8,507 bases of DNA from JBBQZL01 sp038207745 (GCA_038207745.1 JBBQZL010000120.1:1-8507), one strand, 5' to 3'; shown: positions 1-6,213, counted from the first letter of the stretch. Program-made: numbers and translations. Notes: a model not told the origin generated them from the sequence alone.

Positions 1-1564
1 CGGCCTGGACGAACTCGCCTGCCTCACAGACGCCGTCAAAGCCGATCACCTCGACCGGCATGCCGGGCCCGGCGCTCATCACCCGGTCACCCAGGTAATC
101 GTGCATCGCGCGGATCCGGCCCCAGACCTGACCTGCAACGAGCGAGTCACCGATATTCAGCGTGCCACGCTGGACCAGGACGCTCACCACGGGGCCGCGG
201 CCCTGGTCCAACCTCGACTCGATCACGGTGCCCGAGCCCGGGGCGTCGGGGTTGGCACCGAGCTCCTCCAGCTCGGTGACCAGAAGAATCATGTCGAGAA
301 GGTTTTCGAGGCCCTCCTGAGTCTTCGCGGAGACGTTGCAGAAGATCGTCTCGCCACCCCAGTCCTCGGGGTTGAGACCTTCGGCAGCGAGTTCGGTCCT
401 GACCCGATCAGGCTCTGCGCCCGGCTTGTCGATCTTGTTGACCGCGATGATCATCGGGACGTCAGCAGCCTTGGCGTGGTCGATTGCCTCGCGTGTCTGC
501 GGCATCACCCCGTCATCGGCCGCAACGACGATCACCGCGACATCGGTGACCTTGGCGCCACGTGCACGCATCGCCGTGAAGGCCTGGTGTCCCGGTGTGT
601 CGAGAAATGTGATCAGGTGATCGGCGCGATGTACCTGGTAGGCACCGATGTGCTGGGTGATTCCACCGGCCTCGCCGGCTGCGACCTCGGTCTCCCGGAT
701 CGCATCGAGAAGTGAGGTCTTGCCGTGGTCGACGTGGCCCATGATCGTCACAACCGGGGGCCTGTCGAGCAGCTCTTCATCGGTGTCCTCAAAGGCCGGA
801 ACGTCGGGCTCTTCCTCAGCGGCGGTGACGATCTCGATCTTGCGATCGAACTCCTCGGCGATCGAGCGAATCGACTCGTCGGTCAGGGTCTGCGTCAGGG
901 TCGCCATCTCGCCCATCATCATCAGCTTCTTGATCACCTCTGCGCTGCTGAGCCCGAGCAGCTCCGAGACGTCCCTGACCGTTGCGCCGGAGGCGACCTT
1001 GGTTGCCTCGAGCTCGGCCACCTCACCGGTGCTGACCGGCGGCTCTTCGAGCAGGGGACGACGCCTGCGTCCACCACGGCGGCGCGGCGGGCGCTGGGGC
1101 GGCGGACCTGACATCGAGTCACGCCTCGCGGCCTGCGAGTCGATCACGACACGGCGCATCTTCTTGCCACCCGCTCCCCCTCCGCCCTCGCCTGCCGGCT
1201 CACCTGCGCGAACAGGCTTCTTGGAGGCAGCAGATGTTGGTGCCTCAGCAGTCTTCTGAGGGTGAGGAGCAAGCGGTTCGGCAGCCTTGGCGGCCGCGGC
1301 CTTCGGGTCCACCGTCGGCTCTGCGGCCTTGGCTGCGGCAGCTCTCTTCAGGGCGGCCTTCCCGGGTGGCTTCCTGGCCTCGGCCGGAGCCTCGATCGGC
1401 TTGCCGCTGCTCTTTGCGGCCCTGACGGCGGCAACGGCCGACTCCTCGTCCACATTTGATGCGGCAGCCTTGGCATTGATGCCCGCACCGGCGAGCGCGG
1501 CCAGAACCTCCTTGCTGCTGAGGTCCTCCTGCTTCGCTATCTCATGGACGCGTTTTTTCGCCAC
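1..1564 (-). CDS. infB: Translation initiation factor IF-2 (3' end cut by window)
   Basis: GTPase that delivers initiator fMet-tRNA to the 30S subunit and drives subunit joining. The visible 521 residues start at a GTG (1564-1562) giving MAKKRVHEIAKQ, the usual IF-2 opening. An N-terminal IF2_N-type helical domain is followed by an Ala/Lys/Pro-rich linker with AAKAAEP repeats, a basic Arg-rich stretch, and a second IF2_N-like domain (around VSELLGLSSAEVIKKLM). The G domain follows: GHVDHGKT at 276-283 (G1), GGITQHIGAY (G2), DTPGH at 322-326 (G3), NKID at 376-379 (G4) and SAK at 412-414 (G5). The window ends in the domain II beta-barrel; the C-terminal fMet-tRNA-binding part lies outside. The gene begins 5 nt after the nusA stop. 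Its only purine-rich SD candidate (GAGGAG, 1579-1584) is inside nusA, 14 nt from the GTG, so translation is probably coupled to nusA. Identity is certain. Confidence 0.97.
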   Translation of the reverse strand, partial: MAKKRVHEIAKQEDLSSKEVLAALAGAGINAKAAASNVDEESAVAAVRAAKSSGKPIEAPAEARKPPGKAALKRAAAAKAAEPTVDPKAAAAKAAEPLAPHPQKTAEAPTSAASKKPVRAGEPAGEGGGGAGGKKMRRVVIDSQAARRDSMSGPPPQRPPRRRGGRRRRPLLEEPPVSTGEVAELEATKVASGATVRDVSELLGLSSAEVIKKLMMMGEMATLTQTLTDESIRSIAEEFDRKIEIVTAAEEEPDVPAFEDTDEELLDRPPVVTIMGHVDHGKTSLLDAIRETEVAAGEAGGITQHIGAYQVHRADHLITFLDTPGHQAFTAMRARGAKVTDVAVIVVAADDGVMPQTREAIDHAKAADVPMIIAVNKIDKPGAEPDRVRTELAAEGLNPEDWGGETIFCNVSAKTQEGLENLLDMILLVTELEELGANPDAPGSGTVIESRLDQGRGPVVSVLVQRGTLNIGDSLVAGQVWGRIRAMHDYLGDRVMSAGPGMPVEVIGFDGVCEAGEFVQA

Positions 1565-1569
1565 TGGGC

Positions 1570-3174
1570 CTACTCAGACTCCTCAGACACGACCGCGGCT
1601 TCGGCGGGCTCCTCATCGGCAGCCACCTCTTCCTCCACGATCTCCTCGACGATCTCCTCGATCAGTTCCTCAGCCACCGCCTCTTCGACGATTTCCTCAG
1701 CAGCCTCCTCGGCGATCGCCTCGTCGACGACCTCCTCGATCAGTTCCTCGGCGGCTGCCTCCTCGGCTGCCGCCGCGGCCTCGGCCTCCGCCTCGGCGGC
1801 AAGCTCTGCCTCATCGAAATCAGCCGTGGCGCGGGTGACGATCTCCTCGATCGTCGCGTCATCGGCGTCGGGATCGGCAAGATCCTGGATCTCGTCCTCG
1901 CTCAAACCCGCAAGCACCGCAACCTGGCTGGTGTCGAACCGGGTCAGCGACTGATGCTGGGGAAGTCCGCAGTACGTGGATCCGGCTATAGATGCGTTCG
2001 GGCAACGACGTCCGTTCGAGAGCATCGCGAGACAGCGCCCGTCGGACACCTCCTCACCCTCGTACTCGACGTCGCGATCCTCGCTTGCAAACTCTGTTTC
2101 GGACTTGATGTCGACGCGCCAACCCGTGAGACGTGCGGCGAGGCGGGCATTCTGCCCGTCGCGGCCGATCGCCAGCGAGAGCTGATCGTCGGGCACGATC
2201 ACCGTTGCCTGCTTCTCGTCGTCGTCGACGAGGACCTCGCGGACGCGGGCCGGTGAAAGCGCCTTGGCGACAAACCTGGCCGGTTCCTCGTTATAGGGAA
2301 TGATGTCGATCTTCTCGCCGCGCAGCTCGGAAACGACCATCCGGACCCTCGAGCCCCTGGGTCCGACGCATGCGCCAACCGGATCAACGCCGTCGGCATG
2401 GGAGATCACGGCGATCTTCGAGCGATAGCCGGGCTCGCGGGCAACGCCGACGATCTCGACCAGCTTGTCCGCGACCTCGGGTACCTCCAGCTCGAAGAGA
2501 CCCTTGATCAGCTCTGGACTGCGGCGGGAGACGACGATGCTCGGGCCCTTGGTCGAGTCCGATACGTCGGTGATCACGGCCTTGACCCGCATCCCGTGGT
2601 CGTAGCGCTCGTTGTAGACCTGCTCGGACTTCGGCAGCAGAGCCTCGACCCGTTCACGCAGCTGAACCAGCGTGAAGCGCTTGTCCGACTGCTGGATGAT
2701 CCCGGTGATCAGCTCACCGACGCGGTCCTGGAACTCGTCGTACATCATCTCGCGCTCTGCCTCGCGGATCCGCTGCAGGATGACCTGCTTTGCGGTCTGG
2801 GCGGCGATCCGGCCAAAGTCCTCCGGGGTCACGTCGTTGGTGGTGATCTGGTCCTCGTAGGGGGCGATCATCTCCGGGTCGAGCTCGGGCTCTTCGGCCT
2901 CGCGCATCTCCCCCGTGGCGGGATCGATCGTGCGCTCCTCCTCCTCGGCGGCCTGCTCGAGCAGCTTCTCCTCCAGCTCGGGCGGAAGGATCAGTTCAAA
3001 GACGCGGAAATCAGCCGTCTCGTGATCAAGGTCGACCCGGGCGTACTTGGCGGCGCCCGGAGTCTTCTTGTATGCGGAGAGCAGCGCGTCGGAGAGCGCA
3101 TCCATCAGCTTGTCCGCTGCGATGCCCTTTTCCGCCTCGAGTGCCCTGACGGCGTCGACGATCTCCTTGGTCAC
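1570..3174 (-). CDS. nusA: Transcription termination/antitermination factor NusA with zinc-finger-like insert and acidic tail
   Basis: NusA binds RNA polymerase and nascent RNA and controls pausing, intrinsic termination and antitermination. I chose GTG 3174 (534 aa) over the in-frame TTG at 3180 because GGAGGA (3181-3186) lies 6 nt from the GTG but abuts the TTG. Residues 1 to about 130 form the RNAP-binding N-domain. An S1 domain spans about 135-200 and then KH1 and KH2, with VGACVGPRGSRVR near 266-278 and LSLAIGRDGQNARLAARL near 332-349 as the RNA-binding GXXG loops. After KH2 comes an unusual segment (379-408) with Cys381, Cys391, Cys402 and His407. A short helical stretch follows, then an acidic tail (about 455-534) of EE-[LI]-[IV]-EE repeats. 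The core is textbook NusA; the C-terminal additions are not part of the minimal family. It lies downstream of rimP and immediately upstream of infB, the classic order minus ylxR. Confidence 0.97.
   Translation of the reverse strand: MTKEIVDAVRALEAEKGIAADKLMDALSDALLSAYKKTPGAAKYARVDLDHETADFRVFELILPPELEEKLLEQAAEEEERTIDPATGEMREAEEPELDPEMIAPYEDQITTNDVTPEDFGRIAAQTAKQVILQRIREAEREMMYDEFQDRVGELITGIIQQSDKRFTLVQLRERVEALLPKSEQVYNERYDHGMRVKAVITDVSDSTKGPSIVVSRRSPELIKGLFELEVPEVADKLVEIVGVAREPGYRSKIAVISHADGVDPVGACVGPRGSRVRMVVSELRGEKIDIIPYNEEPARFVAKALSPARVREVLVDDDEKQATVIVPDDQLSLAIGRDGQNARLAARLTGWRVDIKSETEFASEDRDVEYEGEEVSDGRCLAMLSNGRRCPNASIAGSTYCGLPQHQSLTRFDTSQVAVLAGLSEDEIQDLADPDADDATIEEIVTRATADFDEAELAAEAEAEAAAAAEEAAAEELIEEVVDEAIAEEAAEEIVEEAVAEELIEEIVEEIVEEEVAADEEPAEAAVVSEESE
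1606..1780 (-). repeat. Imperfect repeats coding the acidic NusA tail
   Basis: Low-complexity, Glu/Ala-rich coding sequence made of variations on EE-[LI]-[IV]-EE-[IV]-[VA]. An exact 18-nt match occurs at 1654-1671 and 1732-1749, a spacing of 78 nt (26 codons), so the repeat keeps the reading frame. The encoded tail alternates acidic pairs with Ile/Val/Leu and would favour helix formation. The unit boundaries are approximate. Confidence 0.7.
1951..2040 (-). other. Putative zinc-binding C-C-C-H motif inside NusA
   Basis: This codes for NusA residues 379-408, with the pattern C-x9-C-x10-C-x4-H (Cys381, Cys391, Cys402, His407). It contains an NGRRCPN core and a GSTYCG half-site. The spacing and the Gly before the second Cys resemble small zinc-finger-like modules of the type C...G..C.......G...C..H, seen in scattered bacterial and phage proteins. 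Metal binding is inferred from the ligand pattern only. It does not resemble the YlxR (DUF448) signature. Confidence 0.6.
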
Positions 3175-3251
3175 TTGCAATCCTCCATTTGGGAACTCTC
3201 GCTGCTTCGCGACGGCTCAGGTGCTGTCTTCGGCTTCATGCGGACCATCAT
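3171..3251 (-). CDS. Possible 26-aa bridging mini-ORF between rimP and nusA
   Basis: A short frame starts at ATG 3251, overlapping the rimP stop as ATGA, and ends in a TGA (3173-3171) overlapping the nusA start as GTGA. GGAG (3257-3260) lies 5 nt before its ATG. The peptide begins MMVRMKPKTAPEP, is hydrophilic and Ser/Glu/Lys-rich, and has no recognisable domain, signal peptide or membrane segment. Third-position GC is roughly 70%, somewhat lower than the flanking genes appear to be. It could carry ribosomes from rimP to nusA (translational coupling), encode a real small protein, or be chance openness of an untranslated spacer. I do not recognise the product. Confidence 0.35.
   Translation of the reverse strand: MMVRMKPKTAPEPSRSSESSQMEDCK
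3181..3186 (-). promoter_or_regulatory. Shine-Dalgarno site that fixes the nusA start
   Basis: GGAGGA on the minus strand lies 6 nt before GTG 3174 but directly abuts the upstream in-frame TTG 3180. The spacing therefore argues for the GTG as the true nusA start. Confidence 0.8.
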
Positions 3252-3670
3252 CTGGGCTCCGGAACGAGGTTGGAGCGGTGAATCCGTTGAAGCGGGATGC
3301 TCACCACGTCGTCCTCCACGGCAACCTCGACGACCTCTCCATCGGTGTCCGAAATCGTGCCGGTGAAGTTGCTGCGCCCGCCGATCGCCTCGCTGGTGCG
3401 AACCCGCACCATTCGCCCCTGATAGCGGCGAAAATGCTCGGGTTTCGTAAGCGGGCGATCGTCGCCCGGCGAGGAGACCTCGAGCGAGTACTGCTCGAGC
3501 AGCTCCGCGAGCTGCGCGGTCACACGCTCGCAGAGGCCCAGATCAACCCCGTCTGGATGGTCGATAAAGAGCCTCAGAGTGTCGCCGCCCGGTTGTTCCA
3601 GGGCGACCAACTCGACCGTTGGATCAAGTTCCGCAATTCGGCTCTCTATCTGGTTTTGTAGGTCCGTCAT
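3248..3670 (-). CDS. rimP: Ribosome maturation factor RimP
   Basis: RimP is a cytoplasmic factor that assists assembly of the 30S subunit 3' domain. The 140-aa product from ATG 3670 (MTDLQNQIESRIAELDP) has the N-terminal alpha/beta domain, with the family motif LEVSSPGDDRPLTKPEHF in the middle. A C-terminal SH3-like barrel follows (RMVRVRTSEAI through DVVSIPLQRIHRSNLVPE). Family members are about 150-170 aa, so this is full length though compact. An in-frame GTG at 3727 would add 19 residues, but those codons read through the terminator hairpin and T-tract, so I reject it. The SD before ATG 3670 is weak (GAAAG). The start overlaps the stop of an upstream leader frame as ATGA. First gene of the rimP-nusA-infB operon. 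Confidence 0.93.
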   Translation of the reverse strand: MTDLQNQIESRIAELDPTVELVALEQPGGDTLRLFIDHPDGVDLGLCERVTAQLAELLEQYSLEVSSPGDDRPLTKPEHFRRYQGRMVRVRTSEAIGGRSNFTGTISDTDGEVVEVAVEDDVVSIPLQRIHRSNLVPEPR

Positions 3671-3741
3671 ATGTGCTTTCGACCGGATTCGGCGCGAAAA
3701 AAAAGTGGGCAATGCCCACTTCTCCACAAGCGCTGATGCAT
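3667..3741 (-). CDS. Candidate 24-aa leader ORF upstream of rimP
   Basis: ATG 3741 opens a frame that reads through the whole terminator hairpin (codons 7-13) and its T-tract (Phe-Phe codons). It stops at TGA 3669-3667, overlapping the rimP ATG by 4 nt (ATGA). The peptide starts MHQRLWRSGHCPLFF. Only a partial SD (GCAGAG) precedes it, and the predicted transcript start lies about 8 nt before the ATG. The arrangement fits a leader peptide whose translation would block terminator folding, but an open frame of this length can occur by chance. Confidence 0.35.
   Translation of the reverse strand: MHQRLWRSGHCPLFFRAESGRKHI
3697..3721 (-). terminator. Intrinsic terminator in the rimP leader
   Basis: On the minus strand an 8-bp stem (AAGTGGGC / GCCCACTT; 3721-3714 with 3710-3703) closes a 3-nt ATT loop and runs straight into eight T residues (3704-3697). 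This is a textbook Rho-independent terminator for minus-strand transcription. It ends the upstream dtd-containing transcript, and it also lies inside the 5' leader of rimP, only 26 nt before the ATG. That leaves no room for a conventional promoter between them. Confidence 0.88.
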
Positions 3742-3755
3742 GAAAAGCTCTGCCC

Positions 3756-3784
3756 AGTATAGCCGTGAGAGGTCCTCGGGAGAA
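3756..3784 (-). promoter_or_regulatory. Candidate promoter for rimP-nusA-infB
   Basis: Minus-strand TATACT (3761-3756) is a close match to the TATAAT -10 box. The -35 at a 17-nt spacing (TTCTCC, 3784-3779) is weak. A transcript would begin near 3749, about 28 nt before the terminator hairpin and 79 nt before rimP. Assignment is by sequence similarity only. Confidence 0.5.
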
Positions 3785-3786
3785 CG

Positions 3787-3807
3787 CGCCCCGGGGCGAG
3801 GCGCCTC
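3787..3807 (-). repeat. Overlapping perfect palindromes at the dtd stop codon
   Basis: CGCCCCGGGGCG (3787-3798) and GAGGCGCCTC (3798-3807) are perfect palindromes sharing one base; the second overlaps the dtd stop. An alternative 5-bp stem GCGCC/GGCGC can join them. No T-tract follows, so this is not a canonical terminator. It could act as a transcript-end hairpin or be GC-rich coincidence. Confidence 0.4.
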
Positions 3808-4222
3808 ACGCCTCCAGGAGCAGAGTTACCGGCCCATCGTTGACCAGCTCGACCTGCATGTCGGCTCCGAAGACGCCGGTCTGAGCCTCCAGCGCCTCAC
3901 AGAAGCGGTTGTAGAGGGCTTCGGCCACCTCGGGCCGGGCAGCCCTGCCGTAACTGGGTCGACTGCCCCGTGTGGTATCGCCATAGAGCGTGAACTGGCT
4001 GACGCAGAGCACCGATCGGGCACCGAGCGGCTCATTCATCCTCCCCGCTTCGTCATCGAAGATCCTCAGCCTCCTGACCTTGTCGGCAAGGCGATCAACC
4101 TGCTCGGCGCTGTCGCCGTCGCCGACCCCGAGCAGGACAAGGAGACCGGGACCGATCTCACCGCTGACCTCTCCGCCGACGGTGACCCGCGCTGAGCTGA
4201 CCCGCTGAACCAGCGCTCTCAC
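3806..4222 (-). CDS. dtd: D-aminoacyl-tRNA deacylase (DTD)
   Basis: This proofreading enzyme hydrolyses D-aminoacyl-tRNAs (and Gly-tRNA(Ala)), protecting translation from D-amino acids. The 138-aa product is close to the usual 145-150. It begins MRALVQRVSSARVTVGGE, as is typical, carries SQFTLYGD at 75-82 with the active-site Ser-Gln-Phe-Thr, and has NDGPVT at 128-133, the Gly-cisPro motif (Gly130-Pro131) that rejects L-aminoacyl substrates. RxSRPSY follows the first motif as expected. The GTG start (4222) overlaps the stop of the upstream TPR gene by 4 nt (GTGA), so the two are probably translationally coupled. It is the last gene before the terminator in front of rimP. Confidence 0.96.
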   Translation of the reverse strand: MRALVQRVSSARVTVGGEVSGEIGPGLLVLLGVGDGDSAEQVDRLADKVRRLRIFDDEAGRMNEPLGARSVLCVSQFTLYGDTTRGSRPSYGRAARPEVAEALYNRFCEALEAQTGVFGADMQVELVNDGPVTLLLEA

Positions 4223-4674
4223 GACTCGCTGGACTCCAGCTTCTCGCGATAGGACCGGTAGTCGTCGCGCTCGGGCTTCAGATTTGAAGCCAGGGCAAGA
4301 TGATGTCTGGCCTGGTCGAACTTCCCGATCATCGTCAGGGATCTACCGAGACAGAAATGCGCGTAGTCATCGACCGGGTGGGTCTCGACGATCGCCTCGA
4401 ACTCGGCCGCGGCCTGATTGAACCTGTTGCTCCGGAAGTAGGCGCGGCCCAGAGCCTCGCGGATTGAGGTCTTTTCCGGAGCAAGGCGTGCAGCCTCCGC
4501 GAGCGGAACGATTGCGGCCTCAAAGCTCGCGTCCTCGAGCAATTCGATCCCGCGGCGATAAAGCCCGTAGACAGGCGACTCCTCTTCTCCCTCCGGGCCA
4601 GGCCACTCGGGTTCCGACGCCGGACCATCGAGTTCCGGAGTCGGTCCTTCGTCTTCTGGAGCCAGGTCATCCAT
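4219..4674 (-). CDS. Small TPR-repeat protein of unknown role
   Basis: A 151-aa soluble protein with an acidic, Pro-rich N-terminus (1-34) and three consecutive 34-residue tetratricopeptide repeats at about 35-68, 69-102 and 103-136. Each shows the helix-turn-helix pattern with small residues at repeat positions 8, 20 and 27 and a Pro near the end (LAPEK, THPVD, LKPER). There is no signal peptide or membrane segment. TPR arrays bind partner proteins, but no partner can be named from the sequence. It begins at ATG 4674 with little SD, 36 nt after coaBC, and overlaps dtd by 4 nt, so it sits firmly in this operon. Its function is unknown; a role in translation quality control or assembly would be guilt by association only. 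Confidence 0.85.
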   Translation of the reverse strand: MDDLAPEDEGPTPELDGPASEPEWPGPEGEEESPVYGLYRRGIELLEDASFEAAIVPLAEAARLAPEKTSIREALGRAYFRSNRFNQAAAEFEAIVETHPVDDYAHFCLGRSLTMIGKFDQARHHLALASNLKPERDDYRSYREKLESSES

Positions 4675-4710
4675 GAGCCGAAGTCTAGGGAGGCCGAGAG
4701 GGCGCTCGGG

Positions 4711-5958
4711 TCACTCCAGCGTCGGTGTCGGCACTCTCAGGGTTGCGACCTGGTCAAGGATTGCCTCGGCAATCACGTCCTTCGAGTCGATCGGGATCTC
4801 GATCTCGTCGGAGGAGGTGATCAGGGTGACCGCGTTCTGATCGGAGTCGAAGCCGATCCGCGAGTCTGAGACGTCGTTGAGGACGATCAGATCTGCGCCC
4901 TTGCGGTCGAGCTTCTCCCGGGCGCGCTTTGCGGCGTCCCCTCCGTGCTCCGCCGCAAAGCCGACAACGGTCTGCCCCGGCTCACGGAGATCCGAGAGGC
5001 CGGCAAGGATGTCCTCGGTCGGCTCGAGACGAAGGTCCAGCCCGCCCCCCGCGCGCTTCAGCTTGCTGTCCGAAGTCTCCTCTGGGGCGAAGTCGGCGGG
5101 AGCCGCCGCCATCAGAAGGACATGTGAGGAGATGAAGTGATCCCGGACCGCGCCGCCCAACTGCGTTGTCGTCTCGACGTCGACCCTGCGCAGTCCTGGT
5201 GGGCTGGGCAGCGAGACGTTTGCCGCAATCAGCGTGACCTCTGCCCCTCGCCGGGCGGCGGCGATGGCAAGTGCAATTCCCATCCGGCCGCTGGATCGAT
5301 TGCCGACGAAGCGAACCGGGTCGATCGGCTCGCGTGTCCCGCCGGCAGTGACAAGTACCCGGAGCCCATCCCAGGGTCGGTTGCCGATCGGCAGCGTCGC
5401 CTCAACCTCGGCCAGCAGCAACTCGGGGGCGGGAAGGCGGCCCCGGCCGAGCTCACCGCGGGATGCAAGCTCCCCCTCGTCGGGTTCGATCACGATCACG
5501 CCGCGATCCCGAAGCGTTGCGATGTTTGCCTGCGTCGCCACGTCGGCGTACATCCGGTCGTTCATCGCGGGAGCGACAAGGCGAGGCGCCACACAGGCAA
5601 GAAACCCCGTCGTCAGCATCGAGTCGGCGAAACCGCCGGCAAGCTTCGCGAGCGTGTTGGCCGAAGCCGGCGCGACGATCATCGCGTCGGCGTTGGCGGC
5701 CAGCTCGAGATGCCCGATCGGTCGATGCCCGGGAGCGGGATCACCGGGAAAGGCGCCCCTCATCGGGTCGGCCTCGAACTCGGAGACAAGGACCGGCGCG
5801 CCTGTGATGCCCTCGAAGGTCGCGACCCCGACGAAGCGGGTGGCGCCCTCGGTCATCACGACGCGGACGCCGTGGCCGGCCCGCATCGCGAGCCGGGTCA
5901 ACTCAACCGACTTGTAGGCGGCTATCCCGCCGCTCACTCCAAGCAGGATCCTCGCCAT
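4711..5958 (-). CDS. coaBC: Bifunctional phosphopantothenoylcysteine decarboxylase / phosphopantothenate-cysteine ligase
   Basis: It catalyses two steps of coenzyme A synthesis: CTP-dependent joining of 4'-phosphopantothenate to cysteine (CoaB) and FMN-dependent decarboxylation to 4'-phosphopantetheine (CoaC). The 415-aa length is normal. The CoaC half (1 to about 190) has GGIAAYKSVE for FMN binding, active-site His83 (IGHLELA), APASANTLAKLAGG, and PAMN at 130-133. The CoaB half (about 197-415) has LVTAGGTREPIDPVRFVGNRSSG with Asn220, AAAPADFAP, the KLKR lysines (299, 301) and GFAAE. The substrate-flap region 162-176 reads GELASRGELGRGRLP, with no cysteine where E. coli-type CoaC has its catalytic Cys in an ACGxxGxGR motif. 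ATG 5958 has a clear GGAGG (5965-5969) at 6 nt. It follows rpoZ by 21 nt, the common actinobacterial order gmk-rpoZ-coaBC. Confidence 0.97.
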   Translation of the reverse strand: MARILLGVSGGIAAYKSVELTRLAMRAGHGVRVVMTEGATRFVGVATFEGITGAPVLVSEFEADPMRGAFPGDPAPGHRPIGHLELAANADAMIVAPASANTLAKLAGGFADSMLTTGFLACVAPRLVAPAMNDRMYADVATQANIATLRDRGVIVIEPDEGELASRGELGRGRLPAPELLLAEVEATLPIGNRPWDGLRVLVTAGGTREPIDPVRFVGNRSSGRMGIALAIAAARRGAEVTLIAANVSLPSPPGLRRVDVETTTQLGGAVRDHFISSHVLLMAAAPADFAPEETSDSKLKRAGGGLDLRLEPTEDILAGLSDLREPGQTVVGFAAEHGGDAAKRAREKLDRKGADLIVLNDVSDSRIGFDSDQNAVTLITSSDEIEIPIDSKDVIAEAILDQVATLRVPTPTLE

Positions 5959-5979
5959 CGTGAACCTCCGGAGTCCGGG

Positions 5980-6213
5980 CTAGACCCGGTACTCGTACTT
6001 GATCTTGCCCTCCGCGACTTCCTCGAGGGCGATCGAGAGATAGTTCTTCTCGCCATGCGATTCGACCATCGGCGGCGGGTACTCACCAAAACTGCCTTCG
6101 CCGAGGTTGTGGAAATAGCTATTGATTTGCCGAGCTCGCTTGGCTGCAACAACGACTGCCGCGTAACTGGAGTCGGTGTGTTCCATGAGCTGGTCTACGC
6201 GTGGATGAATCAT
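5980..6213 (-). CDS. rpoZ: DNA-directed RNA polymerase omega subunit
   Basis: The omega subunit latches the beta' subunit and aids RNA polymerase assembly. The 77-aa protein shows the conserved core: SSYAAVVVAAKRARQIN (helix with the AKRARQI signature), a spacer containing PPPMVE, then LSIALEEVAEGKIKYEYRV, matching the family's 'IALEEIAxGKI' ending. The length fits short omega proteins. ATG 6213 overlaps the gmk stop by 4 nt (ATGA) with no good SD, suggesting coupling. The position between gmk and coaBC is the expected one and supports the assignment. Confidence 0.95.
   Translation of the reverse strand: MIHPRVDQLMEHTDSSYAAVVVAAKRARQINSYFHNLGEGSFGEYPPPMVESHGEKNYLSIALEEVAEGKIKYEYRV

Noticed and set aside
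1606..1780. CRISPR-like or non-coding tandem repeat
   Set aside because: The repeats are in frame, imperfect and irregular, and they encode the acidic tail of NusA.
1951..2040. YlxR (DUF448) remnant fused into NusA
   Set aside because: The Cys spacing and surrounding residues do not match the YlxR signature with its CxxC and GRGAYVC motifs.
2398..3366. A 322-codon plus-strand open frame
   Set aside because: Antisense shadow of nusA and the end of rimP; low-complexity Leu/Asp-rich translation and no family signature.
3671..3727. 19-residue N-terminal extension of rimP from GTG 3727
   Set aside because: The extension is coded by the terminator hairpin and T-tract, has no SD, and is not expected in RimP.
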